Shown: positions 49,859 to 62,823 of the stretch, piece by piece
Position numbering within the stretch: position 1 is the stretch's first letter
Layout of the letters: every line of letters begins with the position of its first letter
Origin: Rotaria sordida
Taxonomy: Eukaryota > Rotifera > Eurotatoria > Philodinida > Philodinidae
Direction of reading: 5' to 3'
Assembly: GCA_905250125.1 (NCBI GenBank)
Contig: CAJNOL010001204.1
Span: 1 to 64,000 of the forward strand
Length of the DNA stretch: 64,000 nt
Notes under the pieces: generated by a model
What the model was told of the DNA's origin: nothing
Seen by the model: the letters and a program-made list of their open reading frames with translations, nothing else
The model's database searches: none
Program-made: the position numbers and the translations under genes

Positions 49859-51170
49859 ATGAATATCAATCTTAAACTACCTTCGTTATCGTCTGACTGG
49901 ATATGCATTACTATTGAATTAATTCTTTCAACAGAAAATTATGTTGGTAATCATCGTTCTATCCCATTATAAACATCTAATGTTTCTTCAATACCTAATG
50001 TAATTTCAACATTTATTAAAGAATGGTTAAATTCAACAGCAAATAATATTCATTCAACAACGATTACATTCTTATTATCAGCCAATGAATTAAATGAATT
50101 TTCTTAACGTTGTACATTTATTCTTGAACATATTCTTATACGATTACTGTACCATATCATCTTATTGTTAACAAAGTTGACTCATACAAAAATTGTCAAT
50201 CGACAGTAAACATGGATGTCACAATAATACCAAGTCTAGTCAATGGACGTAGGGCTAGTTTAATTCATTAATATGAACTTCATGGATTTTTAGCATCTAC
50301 GGCATTCTATTTACTTTGTGCATCGTGTAATGCATCAATTATTCGTCACATCAAGGTTGTTTAATGGCCATAAGTACTCATTATCAATATTAATTATTCT
50401 TAAAAGATACTAAATTTCACATATCACCTAGTATACTTTCACTTGCTCAATTCCCAAATTGACTTGCGATAAGACGTCTATCAGTAGCTGTTTATGACTT
50501 AGTATGTCTTAATAGTTTTATATCATTAAGTGAAAGTAATAAAATGGCACCAGCAATCAAAATAAAAAAGTTGGTCCACAAAAATATATAAAAGATTAAT
50601 CGGTGATAATGAACAATTACGACGTCTCTATCTGCGCATAGCCGTAAGTGTTCAGTGCTTATACCTCTATTCAAAAAATTAGATTTTCTAAACTCGCTTT
50701 ATTTTTCAAAAAAAAGATATATATTATCTGTTGTTTTATTTTTCTAGAAGCTGACTCATAAATGGTTCAATCGTTTCAAGTATCTAATTTTCCAGCGTAT
50801 TCATGATCAGAATAAACTCAATTTCATTCATGAGCTTACTCAGTGTTAATTAGATACGTCTCCAATTTTGACAAGATAATATGACATCATGTACAACTCG
50901 TCAAGATGCTTGCTCGATTATTGAAACAAATCATGCATTTGATGAAATGAATAATAATCTTATTACTAGCATCAAAACTTAGTTTTATTATTATTCATGT
51001 CGTTGTACATCTAATTTTCTTCATTCATCAACTAATCAAATATTCTTCTCCAAGCTAACTTTGAATAATAAAATTACTGTTTATCCAGTAGTGCCGGATG
51101 CTGACAAAACAAAAGATCGATGTAGAATATTCTACTTATTGTAACTATTCGACAAAAAATATTGAGATTC
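49859..51170 (+). pseudogene. Decayed coding sequence with scattered stop codons
   Basis: One or two frames read like protein for long stretches but are broken by in-frame stops. Examples are ISLKLPSLSSDWICITIELI, then a stop near 49970, FIKEWLNSTANNIHSTTITF, then a stop near 50106, IIPSLVNGRRASLIH, then a stop, FLASTAFYLLCASCNASIIR. A later piece near 50900 reads DACSIIETNHAFDEMNNNLI, then a stop. The composition is coding-like rather than random. I cannot identify the parent family. It may equally be two separate relics. Confidence 0.35.
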
Positions 51171-51784
51171 AGAGGTATAAACAAATTTTTATAAAATGTC
51201 CATTTTGTTTAATAATAATTGTCTCCATTATTTGACTGTTATTTTTATACGAATGTTAGAAATTATCTTAATCACACGATTTATTAACATGAATCAAATA
51301 TAGATATACGAATGCCTAGAGAAAGTCATTCTTCCATTTGTATTTATCAGCTTTTCATCTTTATTCTAATGATCTATTTGATTTCATACGTTCTCTTATG
51401 AATTGAACTATTTAGTATGAAATTGTAAAATACATTTCATTTACTATTGGATCTTCTTTTTATAAACATTAAAAGCATGCCATCCTTATATAAATATATT
51501 GTTTTACATGAAAAAATTGTTTCATATTCAGTCTCTATTTTTCTATTTGACATTTTTTCCATTGTCGTAGACGATACGAGAAAACCAGATAAAATTGAGT
51601 TTTATTTATTGAAAATTTATCAGTTTTACGATGATAATATTTAAAATAGATGTTAATAAAATTAATTATTTTGATATAAAAAAAAAAGGATTAGTCTTTG
51701 AAAAGAACAAAACAAAGAGTTAATTTCTATTGTATTGTTGTTCAAAAAAGTTCTATTATTTCTACAAAACACATTTTACTTGTT

Positions 51785-51955
51785 CCGCAAACGTTCTTCA
51801 AGCCATTTTGTTGCTTCTACTGTTCATTCATCATTTAACAAAAACTTTTCTAAAAGTTGATTCAACGTTTTGTGCTTAAACAGTTCATTTAAAATAAGTT
51901 CTACCAAATAAGAATTAACATATTGTTGACACTTTAGACTGTTATGATCGAAGTA
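51785..51955 (-). pseudogene. Relic of a helical protein C-terminus
   Basis: On the minus strand, CQQYVNSYLVELILNELFK, KTLNQLLEKFLLNDE, a TGA, TVEATKWLEERLRNK and a stop read as one helical domain interrupted by a single stop. The TGA may be a mutation or a sequencing error. The family is not recognised. Confidence 0.35.
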
Positions 51956-51979
51956 TTCAACTATAGAATGTATTTGATT

Positions 51980-52620
51980 CTACATATAATCAAATTGACC
52001 GACGTTAAGAATGATGAATATTGTTATGCACCAATTGTTGTCTTATTGATTAGTCATTATAATGATAAAATTGCTGTTATCAAACAAGAAGCAAGTAGTT
52101 ACATCTAATATATTGGGAATGCACATTCAGAACCTCATCACGTTGTCAATTTTTCATCAAAACCAACAGTTAACCACATGGTTCATAAAAAAATCGCCAA
52201 CTCGTGCGATTTACTTCTTTTGTATCGAATTTGTTTTCATCCTTCTACTAAATAAAAATATTGTGTCTTGAAGAAGTCAATTGCTACTCACAAAAGTGGA
52301 TTTTAATATACCAAAGATGACAGATGCGCTTCACTTTTTTTCTACTGGTTAAGTCTTCTGGCTAACCAATGACTATTATTGTGGTACTGTCTATAGAAAA
52401 TTATCAGACTCGAAAACTAAGCGAAAGCAGCTGCTATGGCTGGTATAGACGGCTTGATACTACTCGGAATAATAATCCATGTCGTCTATTTTCGTCAAAA
52501 CTGACGGTTAACTATGGTTACCAAAAAAACATTGATTCATGCAGTTTACTCTTCTTACACCAATTCTTGATTATTTTTTCTATTACTATGGTTTCGTCTG
52601 CCATGAAAATATCGATTTGA
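51980..52620 (+). pseudogene. Decayed coding sequence with a diverged direct duplication
   Basis: KNDEYCYAPIVVLLISHYND and KIAVIKQEASSYI (from about 52005) run into a stop. A segment near 52147-52235 is repeated, diverged, at 52489-52570: FSSKPTVNHMVHKKIANSCD against FSSKLTVNYGYQKNIDSCS. This suggests two copies of an exon, both now broken. The parent gene is unknown. Confidence 0.3.
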
Positions 52621-53260
52621 TTCTGAAAAAGAACACTTCTATGGGTTAAAGCGTGTTATGTTAGATGACGTTACCATTACTTCTTTGCTTGTATCTTTCC
52701 CCTAATGAATAATTTTATGATATCATCTATACTAAGCAGTCAAACTCGTAAAATGAGTCAAAACAGTCGATATTGTTGGAACAAGCGATTCAAGCGCGTT
52801 CACAGCCAGTTAGGAACGTGATTTCGACTAAGATTTTAATAATTGCTAATATACTATATATAAACATTGACTAGTTTGAGTTTACAATATTGTATTCTCT
52901 ATTTTTCGTAGTAGAAGAACACATAGTAAGTTGATCTTCTCTTGAAATTCAATAAGCTAAAAGGTACGAAAAATTTCATTCAAAACTCTGATAGAACACT
53001 TGGTTGACAGCTACGGACAGCTATTGATAAGTCTGTATAGTGTATGTATCGGTATAATGTGGACTAATGGACTCCGGTTTGGCTCACACTGTTTCTTTGT
53101 AGGATCATATTTGTTGCGAAATTACACTATGACTACATAATTAAACATATCTTAAGTTTCTATATTTTTACATCAGCTACACTCGTATTCTTACATCATC
53201 AAAAAAAAGTCGAATAAAAAGTCAACAATTTTTTGTTTCTATAAGCAGAAAAGAATTATA
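52621..53260. other. Intergenic upstream of the SDR gene
   Basis: No gene is seen. An AG at about 53248 lies ~12 bp before the ATG at 53261. Confidence 0.4.
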
Positions 53261-55969
53261 ATGTCAATCAATCAGCCAATATCATCATCATCATCATCAT
53301 TATCAATCTCTGTTAATGATTTAAATACATGTATTGAGGTTCTTGAAAAATTTAATTCTAAGACAGCATATCCATTACTTGAATCAAATGAATTTAATAA
53401 TCTTCGACCATTAATTCATGATTTATTCCTCGCGGAAAAACGAATAAAAAAGAAACGATTACAAAATGAACGCCGTCAAACAAAACAAATTGATCAAAAA
53501 ACAAAAAACTCATGTCTACTTCGTTCTGGTCGAGAAAAAAAACTTGAGCAACTTCAATTACAACATATTCTTGTACCTGATGGAACTGTACAGATTCAAT
53601 CAACAAAGCCAGAAATTAAAAGCGAAAATTCTTCATTATCAAATATTCCGCAACGACTTCTTCAGCCAAAGAATTGTTATATATGTAAACTTAAATATCG
53701 TACATTACATTTTTTTTATGATCGTCTTTGTCCAGCATGTGCAAAACTTAATTTTGAAAAACGTTTACAAACAACTGATCTATCAAATCGTATAGCTTTA
53801 GTAACTGGTGGTCGAGTTAAAATTGGTTATCGAATTGTTTTAAAATTATTACGCGCGAATTGTTTTGTTATAGCTACAAGTCGATTTCCAATGGATTTTT
53901 TAAATCGTTTAAATAGTGAACATGATTTTAATGAATGGAAAAACCGTATACATATATATGGAGTAGATTTTCGTTATTCACAATTAATTGAACAATTTAC
54001 ACAAATGTTAATTGATAAATACGATCGATTAGATTTTCTAATTAATAATGCTTGTCAAACTATTCAACGACCAAAAGAATTTTATCAACATTTAATTAAT
54101 AATGAACGATTAATAAATTATGCGATTTTACCAAATGATCATCAACAAATGCTAGATGGAAATCTGCAATTCTATCAACGATTATTGCCATCATTCAATC
54201 GATTTTTGTATCAATCATCTTCATCATTATCACTTGCTCTACCTTCGTCTATAGAAGATTCAAATGAAATTTCTAAAGCACCTTCAATAATTAATAACAC
54301 TTTATTTGATGTTAATCAACAACCAATTGATTTTCGTTCAACAAATTCGTGGATGTTACGTCTTGATGATTTATCAACTACTGAAATAAATGAAGTACTT
54401 ACTATAAATACATTGGCACCATTTATTCTAAATAGTAAACTAAAAGTTCTCATGGCTGATAAACATCCAGATCCTGAAAGTAAAAAATTTATTATTAATG
54501 TTTCAGCTATGGAAGGTTCATTTTCTCGTAAAAATAAAACTGATCGACATCCACATACAAATGCAGCAAAAGCAGCATTAAATATGATGACACGAACATC
54601 AGCAAGTGATTATAAAAATTCAAATATTTATATGGTTTCTGTTGATACAGGTTAGTTAAAAGAACAGAGATACATAAAAATCATCTTCGATTTTCCTTCA
54701 ATCATGACTAAACTAATATAGAATTTCACGAAGAATGTTTTAGTAACAAAATAAATCTATTTCTACAGAGCTCACACACACTTTTGCTCAAAATGTTGAG
54801 TTTTACTTTAATATCAAAAATATATGTTTTACACATAGAAATATCTGAGTCGTCTTATACATTTTTCAAAGTTTTTTTGTCATACTTTTTTATCCTCGGA
54901 AAATTTAGCTGGATTTCCCGTCATGGTTCATCAAAACATAAATTTAAGCGTTACACCATTTTTATTCTTCATTTATCTATTCATTTGTCTACAGATATCG
55001 TTTTACTAGCTGAGAACATGTTTTCCATTGTTCAAATGATTTTTTTGCTAGGCCTTGATGGGAACTCCAGCTAAATTTTTCGAGGAAAAAAAGTACGACA
55101 AAAAAACTTTAAAAAAAGAATAAGTCGACTCAGTTGTTTTTTGTACTGTTTTCCAATATATTATTACTCTTGACTGAAATCTATTAAATATCAGTCACAA
55201 ATGCAAGAAATAATATTTAAATGAAAGTCAAGTCCTCTTATTTAACAAAGGTTATCTTCAAAAAAAAACTGAAAAGTACGTGTATCGTTTTGTAACTCTT
55301 ATTTCGAACTTGTAGAATCAAGCGAGAACTTATGTGGTTTTTTTCTTTCTCGAGATATTGTGAAAGTTGAAAACTATATGATTTTCTTACTCATTACGAA
55401 CAACCTCTACGCCATTATTTAGCAAGACTTCAACTGTTCGAACTAAAACTTTTATCAGAGATGTACTATAAGATGGGTAATTGTTTCCAATAATTTTCGA
55501 TTTCAAATGTCTCATACTTCTATGTGCAAATCATACACCTCTGATACAAAAGTAAAAATCAGTATTTTGAGTAAAAGTGCGTGTTGACTCTTTGGAAATA
55601 GGTTGCATTTTGTTACCAAACAATTTCTCATGAAATTCTATAATAAATTAATCAAGATTGAAGGAAAGATGAAGATGGTCGGAATATGGCTTGAAACGTG
55701 TCGCTATTATGTGAAAGGTCTTTAAAAAAAAAATAAATTGTGTTTTTTTTTAAAATCTTTTAGGTTGGATTAATGATGAAAAACCGATAGAAAGAGCATT
55801 TCAAGTTATGATTCAACACGATTTTCAAACACCACTTGATGAAGAAGATGCAGCAGCACGTGTTCTAGATCCAATTATTAATACTTATCGTCAATTAGCT
55901 GAAGGTAAAATTGATATTGATATTCCGTACGGATGTTTTCTAAAAGATTATCATCTATGTGATTGGTAA
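53261..55969 (+). CDS. SDR-family protein with N-terminal CxxC/CxxC zinc-binding motif
   Basis: Exons 53261-54650 and 55764-55969 give 531 aa. Residues ~1-130 are polar and probably coiled. C139-x2-C142...C157-x2-C160 forms a likely zinc ribbon just before the Rossmann fold. The SDR cofactor motif is TGGRVKIG (182-189), with NNAC at 262-265 in place of NNAG and a catalytic-type Ser at 415 (INVSAMEG). The expected YxxxK is T433-N-A-A-K437: Lys is kept but Tyr is replaced. In relatives I recall the sequence PHTN.AKAALNM.TRTSA is conserved, so this is likely a family trait rather than decay. Classical oxidoreductase activity is therefore doubtful. Exon 2 joins as VSVDTGWIND. The intron (1113 bp) holds a foldback element. 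AATAAA follows at 56023. Confidence 0.82.
54845..55133. repeat. Foldback element inside the SDR gene's intron
   Basis: CTGAGTCGTCTTATAC (54845) and AAAGTTTTTTTGTC, ATTTAGCTGGATTTCC (to about 54918) are mirrored by GGAACTCCAGCTAAAT (about 55060), GACAAAAAAACTTT and AATAAGTCGACTCAG (ending 55133). Arms are ~80 bp. No clear target duplication is seen. Confidence 0.8.
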
Positions 55970-57131
55970 CAAAATAAATATATCTTAGTTTTACAATATT
56001 TTTATATCTATATTTTTTTTTAAATAAAATAAAACTTTATTTTATAAATAATAAATCATTTTGCTTGATTGATATAAAAACTTGTTTATAATGAATGAAT
56101 TCGAAAAGCACATAGTAAATATAACTTACAATGGAAGGTTATTTATTGTAACTTAAGAACATTGAACACATTCGAGTCAAATTAAAAGTCTCATCGGCAA
56201 GCTAACAAATTTAACATAGAAGCTGCTTCTGACGTATATTGTGAGACATAAAATAAAATCCTGTTGAAATGTTGAATTTTCGGCACATTATTTACATTGT
56301 AAATACCATAAGATTTGAATATCTCAATTCGTGTACATCATAAGTATAACGTTTATTGACCGTTACACTTCACTTCTTTTCTCTCTAGTGTTGACCTTGA
56401 TGATGTATGTTTGTATTGATGTAGATACGACTGGAATGATGAAATAGTTCAATAAACATCATTATCGAGAGTAGCAATAGAGCTACTCTTCCAATTCTTC
56501 ACAATAAGCAGTTCATATTTTGTAATTTTGTTACCTTGCCGATAAGATGTTTAATTTGATCCGAATATATTCAATATTCTTGAGTTACAAAATACACTCG
56601 TCCATTGTTAGTTCCTCTTTTTTGAATTATGTGATTATTCAGTAAACCAACACAATTTGAATATTTAAGCAGTGATGATGCAAATGGATAAAAGCAAAAG
56701 TGAATATCCTCTCCCAACCCTTCATAATCACGCGGTTCCTGTCCTTGAGATTAACTCTTTTGTTGGAAAAAGAAAGTCAGTATGATATTACTGTTTTTTT
56801 TAAAGTATACATTTATTACGATCTTATACTTTAGAGAATATGTCTTTGATGTTTCATAACATGTTCTACAAGCTCAGGAGAATATTAAATTACTTTCCAA
56901 AATTTATATAAAATTTTATAGAGAATGAGGTTTATATAATCATTTAAGAAAAAGAAATTATCACTGTATATTTCGAACAAGCTATACTACTGAAGATGAG
57001 ATTATAAGAAGCACAAAGAAAACAAAATCACATTAGTTTTTATCTACTTTAACAATAAACCCTGTCAAAAAAAACGTCGAAAAGTAAAACAAAAGATAAA
57101 AATACGGTTATCAGATCTGTATATAAAGAAT
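55970..57131. other. Intergenic between convergent genes
   Basis: It contains the AATAAA at 56023-56028 for the SDR gene. No other gene is seen. Confidence 0.45.
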
Positions 57132-60100
57132 TTATGTTCCACTCCATGCCATAATTACTTTATTAAATCCAATAAATATTCCTTTATTTGGTTTACTAAA
57201 TATGAAATAAAAATCAATACATTTTCTATATAAAATTTCTTAATTTTACCATTGAAATAATCGTTTATCTTGATAAACTCCATCATGTTTACTTTCTTTA
57301 AAAAAAAAAATTTTTTTTCTATATTAGAAAAATTTTGTATTTTTGTTTTTACCTTCATTTTCTAATTCTAATCCAAGATATTGACCAGTTTTACTAGGTA
57401 ATGATCCAATATATTTAACAATACCTTTACTTATTTTACCACCTGGTCGAGTAAATTTTATTAAATCATTTAAATGAATATCACTAATAGATAATGGAGC
57501 ATATGGACGTCGAGGACTGTAATCAAAAACAAAAAAAATCATATTTATTCAGTTCAATATTAATTTTTCTTACGTAGCGATTTCAATATGTTTTCGACTT
57601 TGACGACGATCTATTAGAAAAGAAAAAATTTACTAAAAAAAAAGAAAAAATGAAAATTTAAATAAACAAAATACCATCTCGATGATTATTCGTATCATTA
57701 TTCATTGATCGTTGTGAATGATGTTGATGTTCATTAAATGTCATACTACGATGAACAGGATAATTTGATTGATAAAAATGTGATGATGATTTTGTATTAT
57801 TTATAGTTTGATGATCATCATCATAATTTGTAATATCTAATAGAAATAATCTATCTTAGTAATATAAATATAAATGATTAAGAGAATATATAAAGCAAAA
57901 GAAAGAATAAAAGATTCTATAGTTGATGTTTTCAACATGATAAACTATTACCTTCATTTTTTGGGATATTTTCTTCATTCCATTGAATAGCACGTTGAAT
58001 TTTTGATGAATGAAAATTGAATTGTTGATCAACAGATTTCGACAAAGGTGTCATTGAATTATTTCGATGAATATCTTCGTGTCCAATAAATGAATTGTAC
58101 TTTTTTGTACGATAACAATGATGATTTTCATCTACTGTTCTTGAACGATGTGCAGATGGTGAAAGCCGAGTATGATAACGATCAATACTAACTGTTGCTA
58201 AATAATTTGTTGAATCACTTGCTTCAGATATATTTGGACTTTCACTTCGAGAAACTATAGAAAAAAAAAGACACAAGCAAATTTTTTTTCCATTGGCACA
58301 TGCTCACATTAAGTAATATTTACACTTGATTTTTCTCTTACTAACCCTTTGATTACTGATGATGCATATAAGCGTCATGCACTTAATCATCTCTTGAAAC
58401 TAATGCAAACACCTATAATGTTCGTTTGTTAGATACATTTGAGTAAATGACAATATCAAGCAATATGAGCTTTCTACATTATCATTTTGTTACGGTCGAT
58501 TCATGCTAAACTCTTAAGGTAAGAAAACACAAACATGCGTGGTGTATAATCACTCTATTTTATGCATGTTTGTCCTTGGTCGGTAACCAAAGAGTTAACG
58601 AAAGAAATATATATACATCGGGAAAATGAAGTTCAATGAAGTAAAATTTTTCATTTGTTGTAAAACTGTATGAATTATATTATATTAGAAATTATAAAAA
58701 GAAATCACATAAGTTGTAACTAATAATGATAAATACCCGATGGAGCTTAGTAGAAACAACTTTTTGTTTCCCGATTGCTATAATTTTTTTTCACAAATCT
58801 AACACTTTTTACTGATGTCGGAGACTATTCTACTAAAGATTTGATTTACTTTTATCCTACACAATGCACGTAGTCTCGACTAAAAAACGATTTATTAGCT
58901 GGAGAACTTTCCTTGTTAGTTGAAATTCATCATAACATACTTTTTTTTTTCAACACATTTTTCGATCAAATTATATTATGAAAACAAAATTGCATAATTG
59001 ATTAACATTGTAGTTTATTATAGATTTACTTATTTTTCCCCCTCTGTTTATAAATAGAATCCTGCATCGAACTGTAAAACTCGACTTCAACTCTGTCAGA
59101 GTTGCATTAATAAAGCACTCAAGTATATTTACTCTTATATAATAATAAGTTTATTTTTCATATGTTAAGTGGTGAACAAAAGTACACTACTTTATTGATT
59201 CATAAGTTTCAGAGAAAGTATTAGAGAGACGTTCTCGTCTTAACAAATAGCATAAAAAGAAGTATACATAGTAATCAAAAAAATTTCCCGAAGTTACTTA
59301 GAATCGAGTTTCGGAGTCAAAAAGTTTGACTCTGTAAGACTCTATATATAACATATATTTCGCATAGATTTGAAAGATAACAAAATAAATCTAACGTGAG
59401 AAACAGATTAAATATCCAACTAATTATTAATGTTCGTGTCAGATGAATCGTTAATGAACACGAAAAGCTAATATAGGGATTTGTAAGCCTATGAAATCTT
59501 TCGTTCATTAACAAATACTAGAAAGAAAACAATTTATGGAAATAAATAGCAAAGAAAGGACTTATATATCACAACTGTAGTGATTAGCACACAGATATGA
59601 GTAATCGAAGAGTTAATTTGATGTTTTATAGAGTTAAAAAAATGAAGAATGATTTATGACAGCATTCACTCATCGAATACTACACACTGATATATATTTA
59701 ATTTAAAATGTGATGTAAGAATTCAATAAAAGTCATCAATGAAATTTGAATGATTCGTCTATTTGAATAGTGAAAATATAAATATTGAATTTTATTTACT
59801 TTTCAAATTTTTTGTATCTGAATTAGATATTTTTAATGATGATGAAGATGGCATTTGTTGTTGTTGTTGTTGTTGTTGTTCATGAGTAGATGAATGCCAA
59901 GAAAAATTTAGTTTTTCTTGTTGTAAACGAAGATTTTGTTCACATAATTCATTATTTCGTTGTTTAAGCATTCTAAAAAAAAAAGAAATTCTTTTATTCT
60001 ATTAAAATAGACATTAATCTATTCTAACTATACTTTAAATCATTTCGAAATGAATTAAATTCTTGAAAAAATAATTCATCATTATGTTTTTTAGCTTCAG

Positions 60101-62823
60101 TTACCTAGAAAAAAACAACAAAATAATTTTAATTATAAATTCGTATGATTATTATTGATAATTACTTTTTGTTGTAATTCTTCATTTTCTCGTTTATATT
60201 GTGCAATGATTCGTTCAGTTTGATGCAAATTTTGTTTTAATTTTTCATTTTCATCGGTTAATGTACGCATCTGTTTTTCATAAAATTCTTTAATCAGATG
60301 AATATTTTTATACAATAAAAAAGTTAAATAAATAAATAAAAAAATTAGACAAAACAAAATACAAACTTAATTTTTTTTCTAATATTTCTTTTTGTTGTAA
60401 GGTGATTTCATCGATTTTGTTCGAACGTACAGAATGTTGCTGTTGTTGTTGAAATTTTGCAATTAATTCTTGTGATGTATGTAGTTCATTTTGTAAAATC
60501 TCTTTTTCACGACGAAGTGCTTCTATTTCACTATTATTCTACATATAAATATATAAACAAACAATTGAAAGTCAAGTTTTTTCTTTTTTTTTAGTATTCA
60601 GATATGTCATACACTTGCGTAATCGTTTGAATAAACAGTTGGTACTTTTGCTTTGAGTAATTTATTTTCAAGTTGTAATTCTTGAATTTCTTTATGTAAA
60701 TGGATTATATCGAGTTCTTTTTCTTGTAATTCTCGTTGAAGTGTTGAAGTATCAATATCAAGTGGTAGGAACTAAAACATGATCATAGTTAGAAGTTAGA
60801 ATAATATTAGAGTTATTAATAAATAGATGAACTTAAATGAAGAAAAATTAATTGATGATATTTGAAGTACATAGAATAAGAGTAAATTTTCATATGAACA
60901 AAATTAATTTTCTCTCTGTCAATTGATTTGAAGAATATGTAACCCTCAATTGCTTATGTAATATCAACAATAGAATTAATCTTTAGTATTTTAAAATCAA
61001 TATCTGTGAATGATAGGATATATAAACTCCGAATATTTCTATTTATGATTGTATTTATTTGATTCAAACAAAGTTTATTACTATGAAAAAAAAATGAGGT
61101 CAATGTTGATTTGCTGGAATAGTGTTTGACTTTTCGAAAAAATAAATATATCGAAAATTACTTTTTTTGAGAGTCTAGCTATATAACAAAGAAATTACTT
61201 ATCGATAAGGTGTAGAAGGATTTATTCAATTTTTTTTTTTATTTCAAAAGAATGATCTGATACCCTTGAAATGTCGTCCACTGATTATCACAGGCAGAGA
61301 TTGATCTTCGGTCGGTTAAGGTAACCGTAATCAAAAAATTGATTTGGGGTCAAGTACTTTAGAATCACACGAAATTTTCACAGTATGTTAGGGCTATATT
61401 AAAACTTTCAACCCTATATCATGACATTCTCGGAAAATAGTCATCAAGCAACCATCGAAAATAGTTCATCAGACGACACAACATTTTCTGTGGGTCCGCA
61501 TTTTATATGTTTAATTTTTTTTAAAAAGAGCATGCCAAACTACAGTGCCTGAAGGAAACCTTTCGTTTTTTTTTATTCTTACTCTTTTATACGAAGAAAA
61601 AGTATGACAAGTTCAATACCTTGAAAACCTCTCAAAAAATGGTCATCTATTTACAGAAGTGCTTTTTTTATATTATAATAAAAAAGCTTAATTCAAAAAA
61701 AACCAATTCTATCAGGTACTGCAGCATCATATGTACTTTCGAACAAAAAAAAATGCAATTGACTTCAATGAAGCTCTGTCAACAATTCTGAGATGCGCTG
61801 TCAGAAAAGCATAAATAGAGAAAAAACGAAAATCATCGAAAAATTTTGATAAGAAATGAAACGCCAAATTAAAAAACAAATCATATTATATGTGAAAGTT
61901 TCAAATCTCAGGCATTGATTTCAATATCGACATTTCTGATGACTGTTGACTTCTTTTATAAGGAGAACCGAAGGAAAGATTAACTTGAGTTTTAGAAGAC
62001 TTCATTCTTTCTATCATGCAGTTACAATTCACAGAATTGAAAACTTTGTAATCCTCATTTCGTCTCTGTTAACAAACGTTTTTTTTAACCATATTAACTC
62101 TATATGTTACATATCCTAGAAAATGTTCAGTTATAAATCATCTTCTTTCGACTATAGTATCTATCAAGAGAATAAATTGTACATCAAATTAAGAATGTTC
62201 TGTTTTTATAATAGACTTTTACAAGCGTTCTATGAGTCTCGATACTCTGAAAACTTCAAAATCTACCATTTCTTTCTCTATTATTTCTCATTGCTTATTA
62301 ATATTTCTCTTTTAAATTTCATTAAAATGCTTACATCAATATTTCCAACATTATTATTGTTTTCCTCATCATTTTTGACTATTGGTGTTGTTGTTGTTGT
62401 TGTTGTTGTTATTGGTCCTTTATTTAACATATGCATTGATGGATCTGAAACATCTGACACAGCATGATCATCATTAATTGTTGTTAATAATTTTCCATCA
62501 TATAAATATTTTATAATAAGATCAATTTCTTTACGTCGGTCATCATTACTCATTGAAATTATTGATGAATTAGAACGTGGTAATGTTACATGAGCATGAT
62601 CATGAAGTTCATTTGTTAATGTTATTAATGAATGACCTGTTTGTTCAAATCTCGATTTATCAAATAATGATGGTATACTTGAAAAACTTAAATAATTTCG
62701 ATTTTGTAGTGCTTTTGAAGTATTTCTCAAGCGAAAAGATATTGGATTAGATGATGATGGTGTTTCAATAATATCATCAATTAAATCATGAAGTGATGAT
62801 GGTCGTTCGAGTTTCGACGACAT
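57132..62823 (-). CDS. Coiled-coil protein with C-terminal CAP-Gly domain
   Basis: Twelve minus-strand exons: 62823-62335, 60771-60613, 60538-60367, 60287-60166, 60104-60034, 59972-59800, 58254-57952, 57836-57675, 57610-57574, 57516-57353, 57295-57250 and 57195-57132. Phases match and the sum is 653 aa. The first exon is Ser-rich with a poly-Thr run. Exons 2-6 are a coiled coil (LQRELQEKELDIIHLHKEIQ and similar) ending in a run of eight Gln. Exons 7-9 are Ser/His/Asn-rich. The last three exons form a CAP-Gly domain (about 580-653): GGKISKGIVKYIG, then GQYLGLELENE, KHDGVYQDKRLFQCKPNKG and FNKVIMAW. CAP-Gly domains bind the EEY/F tails of tubulin and plus-end proteins. A C-terminal position is unusual. 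The exact orthologue is not clear. Introns 1 and 6 are each ~1.5 kb. Confidence 0.75.
58529..58573. repeat. Hairpin in CAP-Gly gene intron 6
   Basis: ACAAACATGC (58529-58538) and GCATGTTTGT (58564-58573) are perfect inverted copies around a 25-bp loop. Weaker flanking complementarity links CTAACCCTTTGATTAC (about 58341) with GGTAACCAAAGAGTTAAC (about 58582), so the hairpin may be the core of a larger diverged foldback element. Confidence 0.5.

Noticed and set aside
54784-55074. 96-codon frame inside the SDR gene's intron
   Set aside because: It mostly reads through the foldback element at 54845-55133.
61290-61990. Possible palindrome in CAP-Gly gene intron 1
   Set aside because: Short matching blocks exist between the two sides, but I could not align them convincingly by eye.
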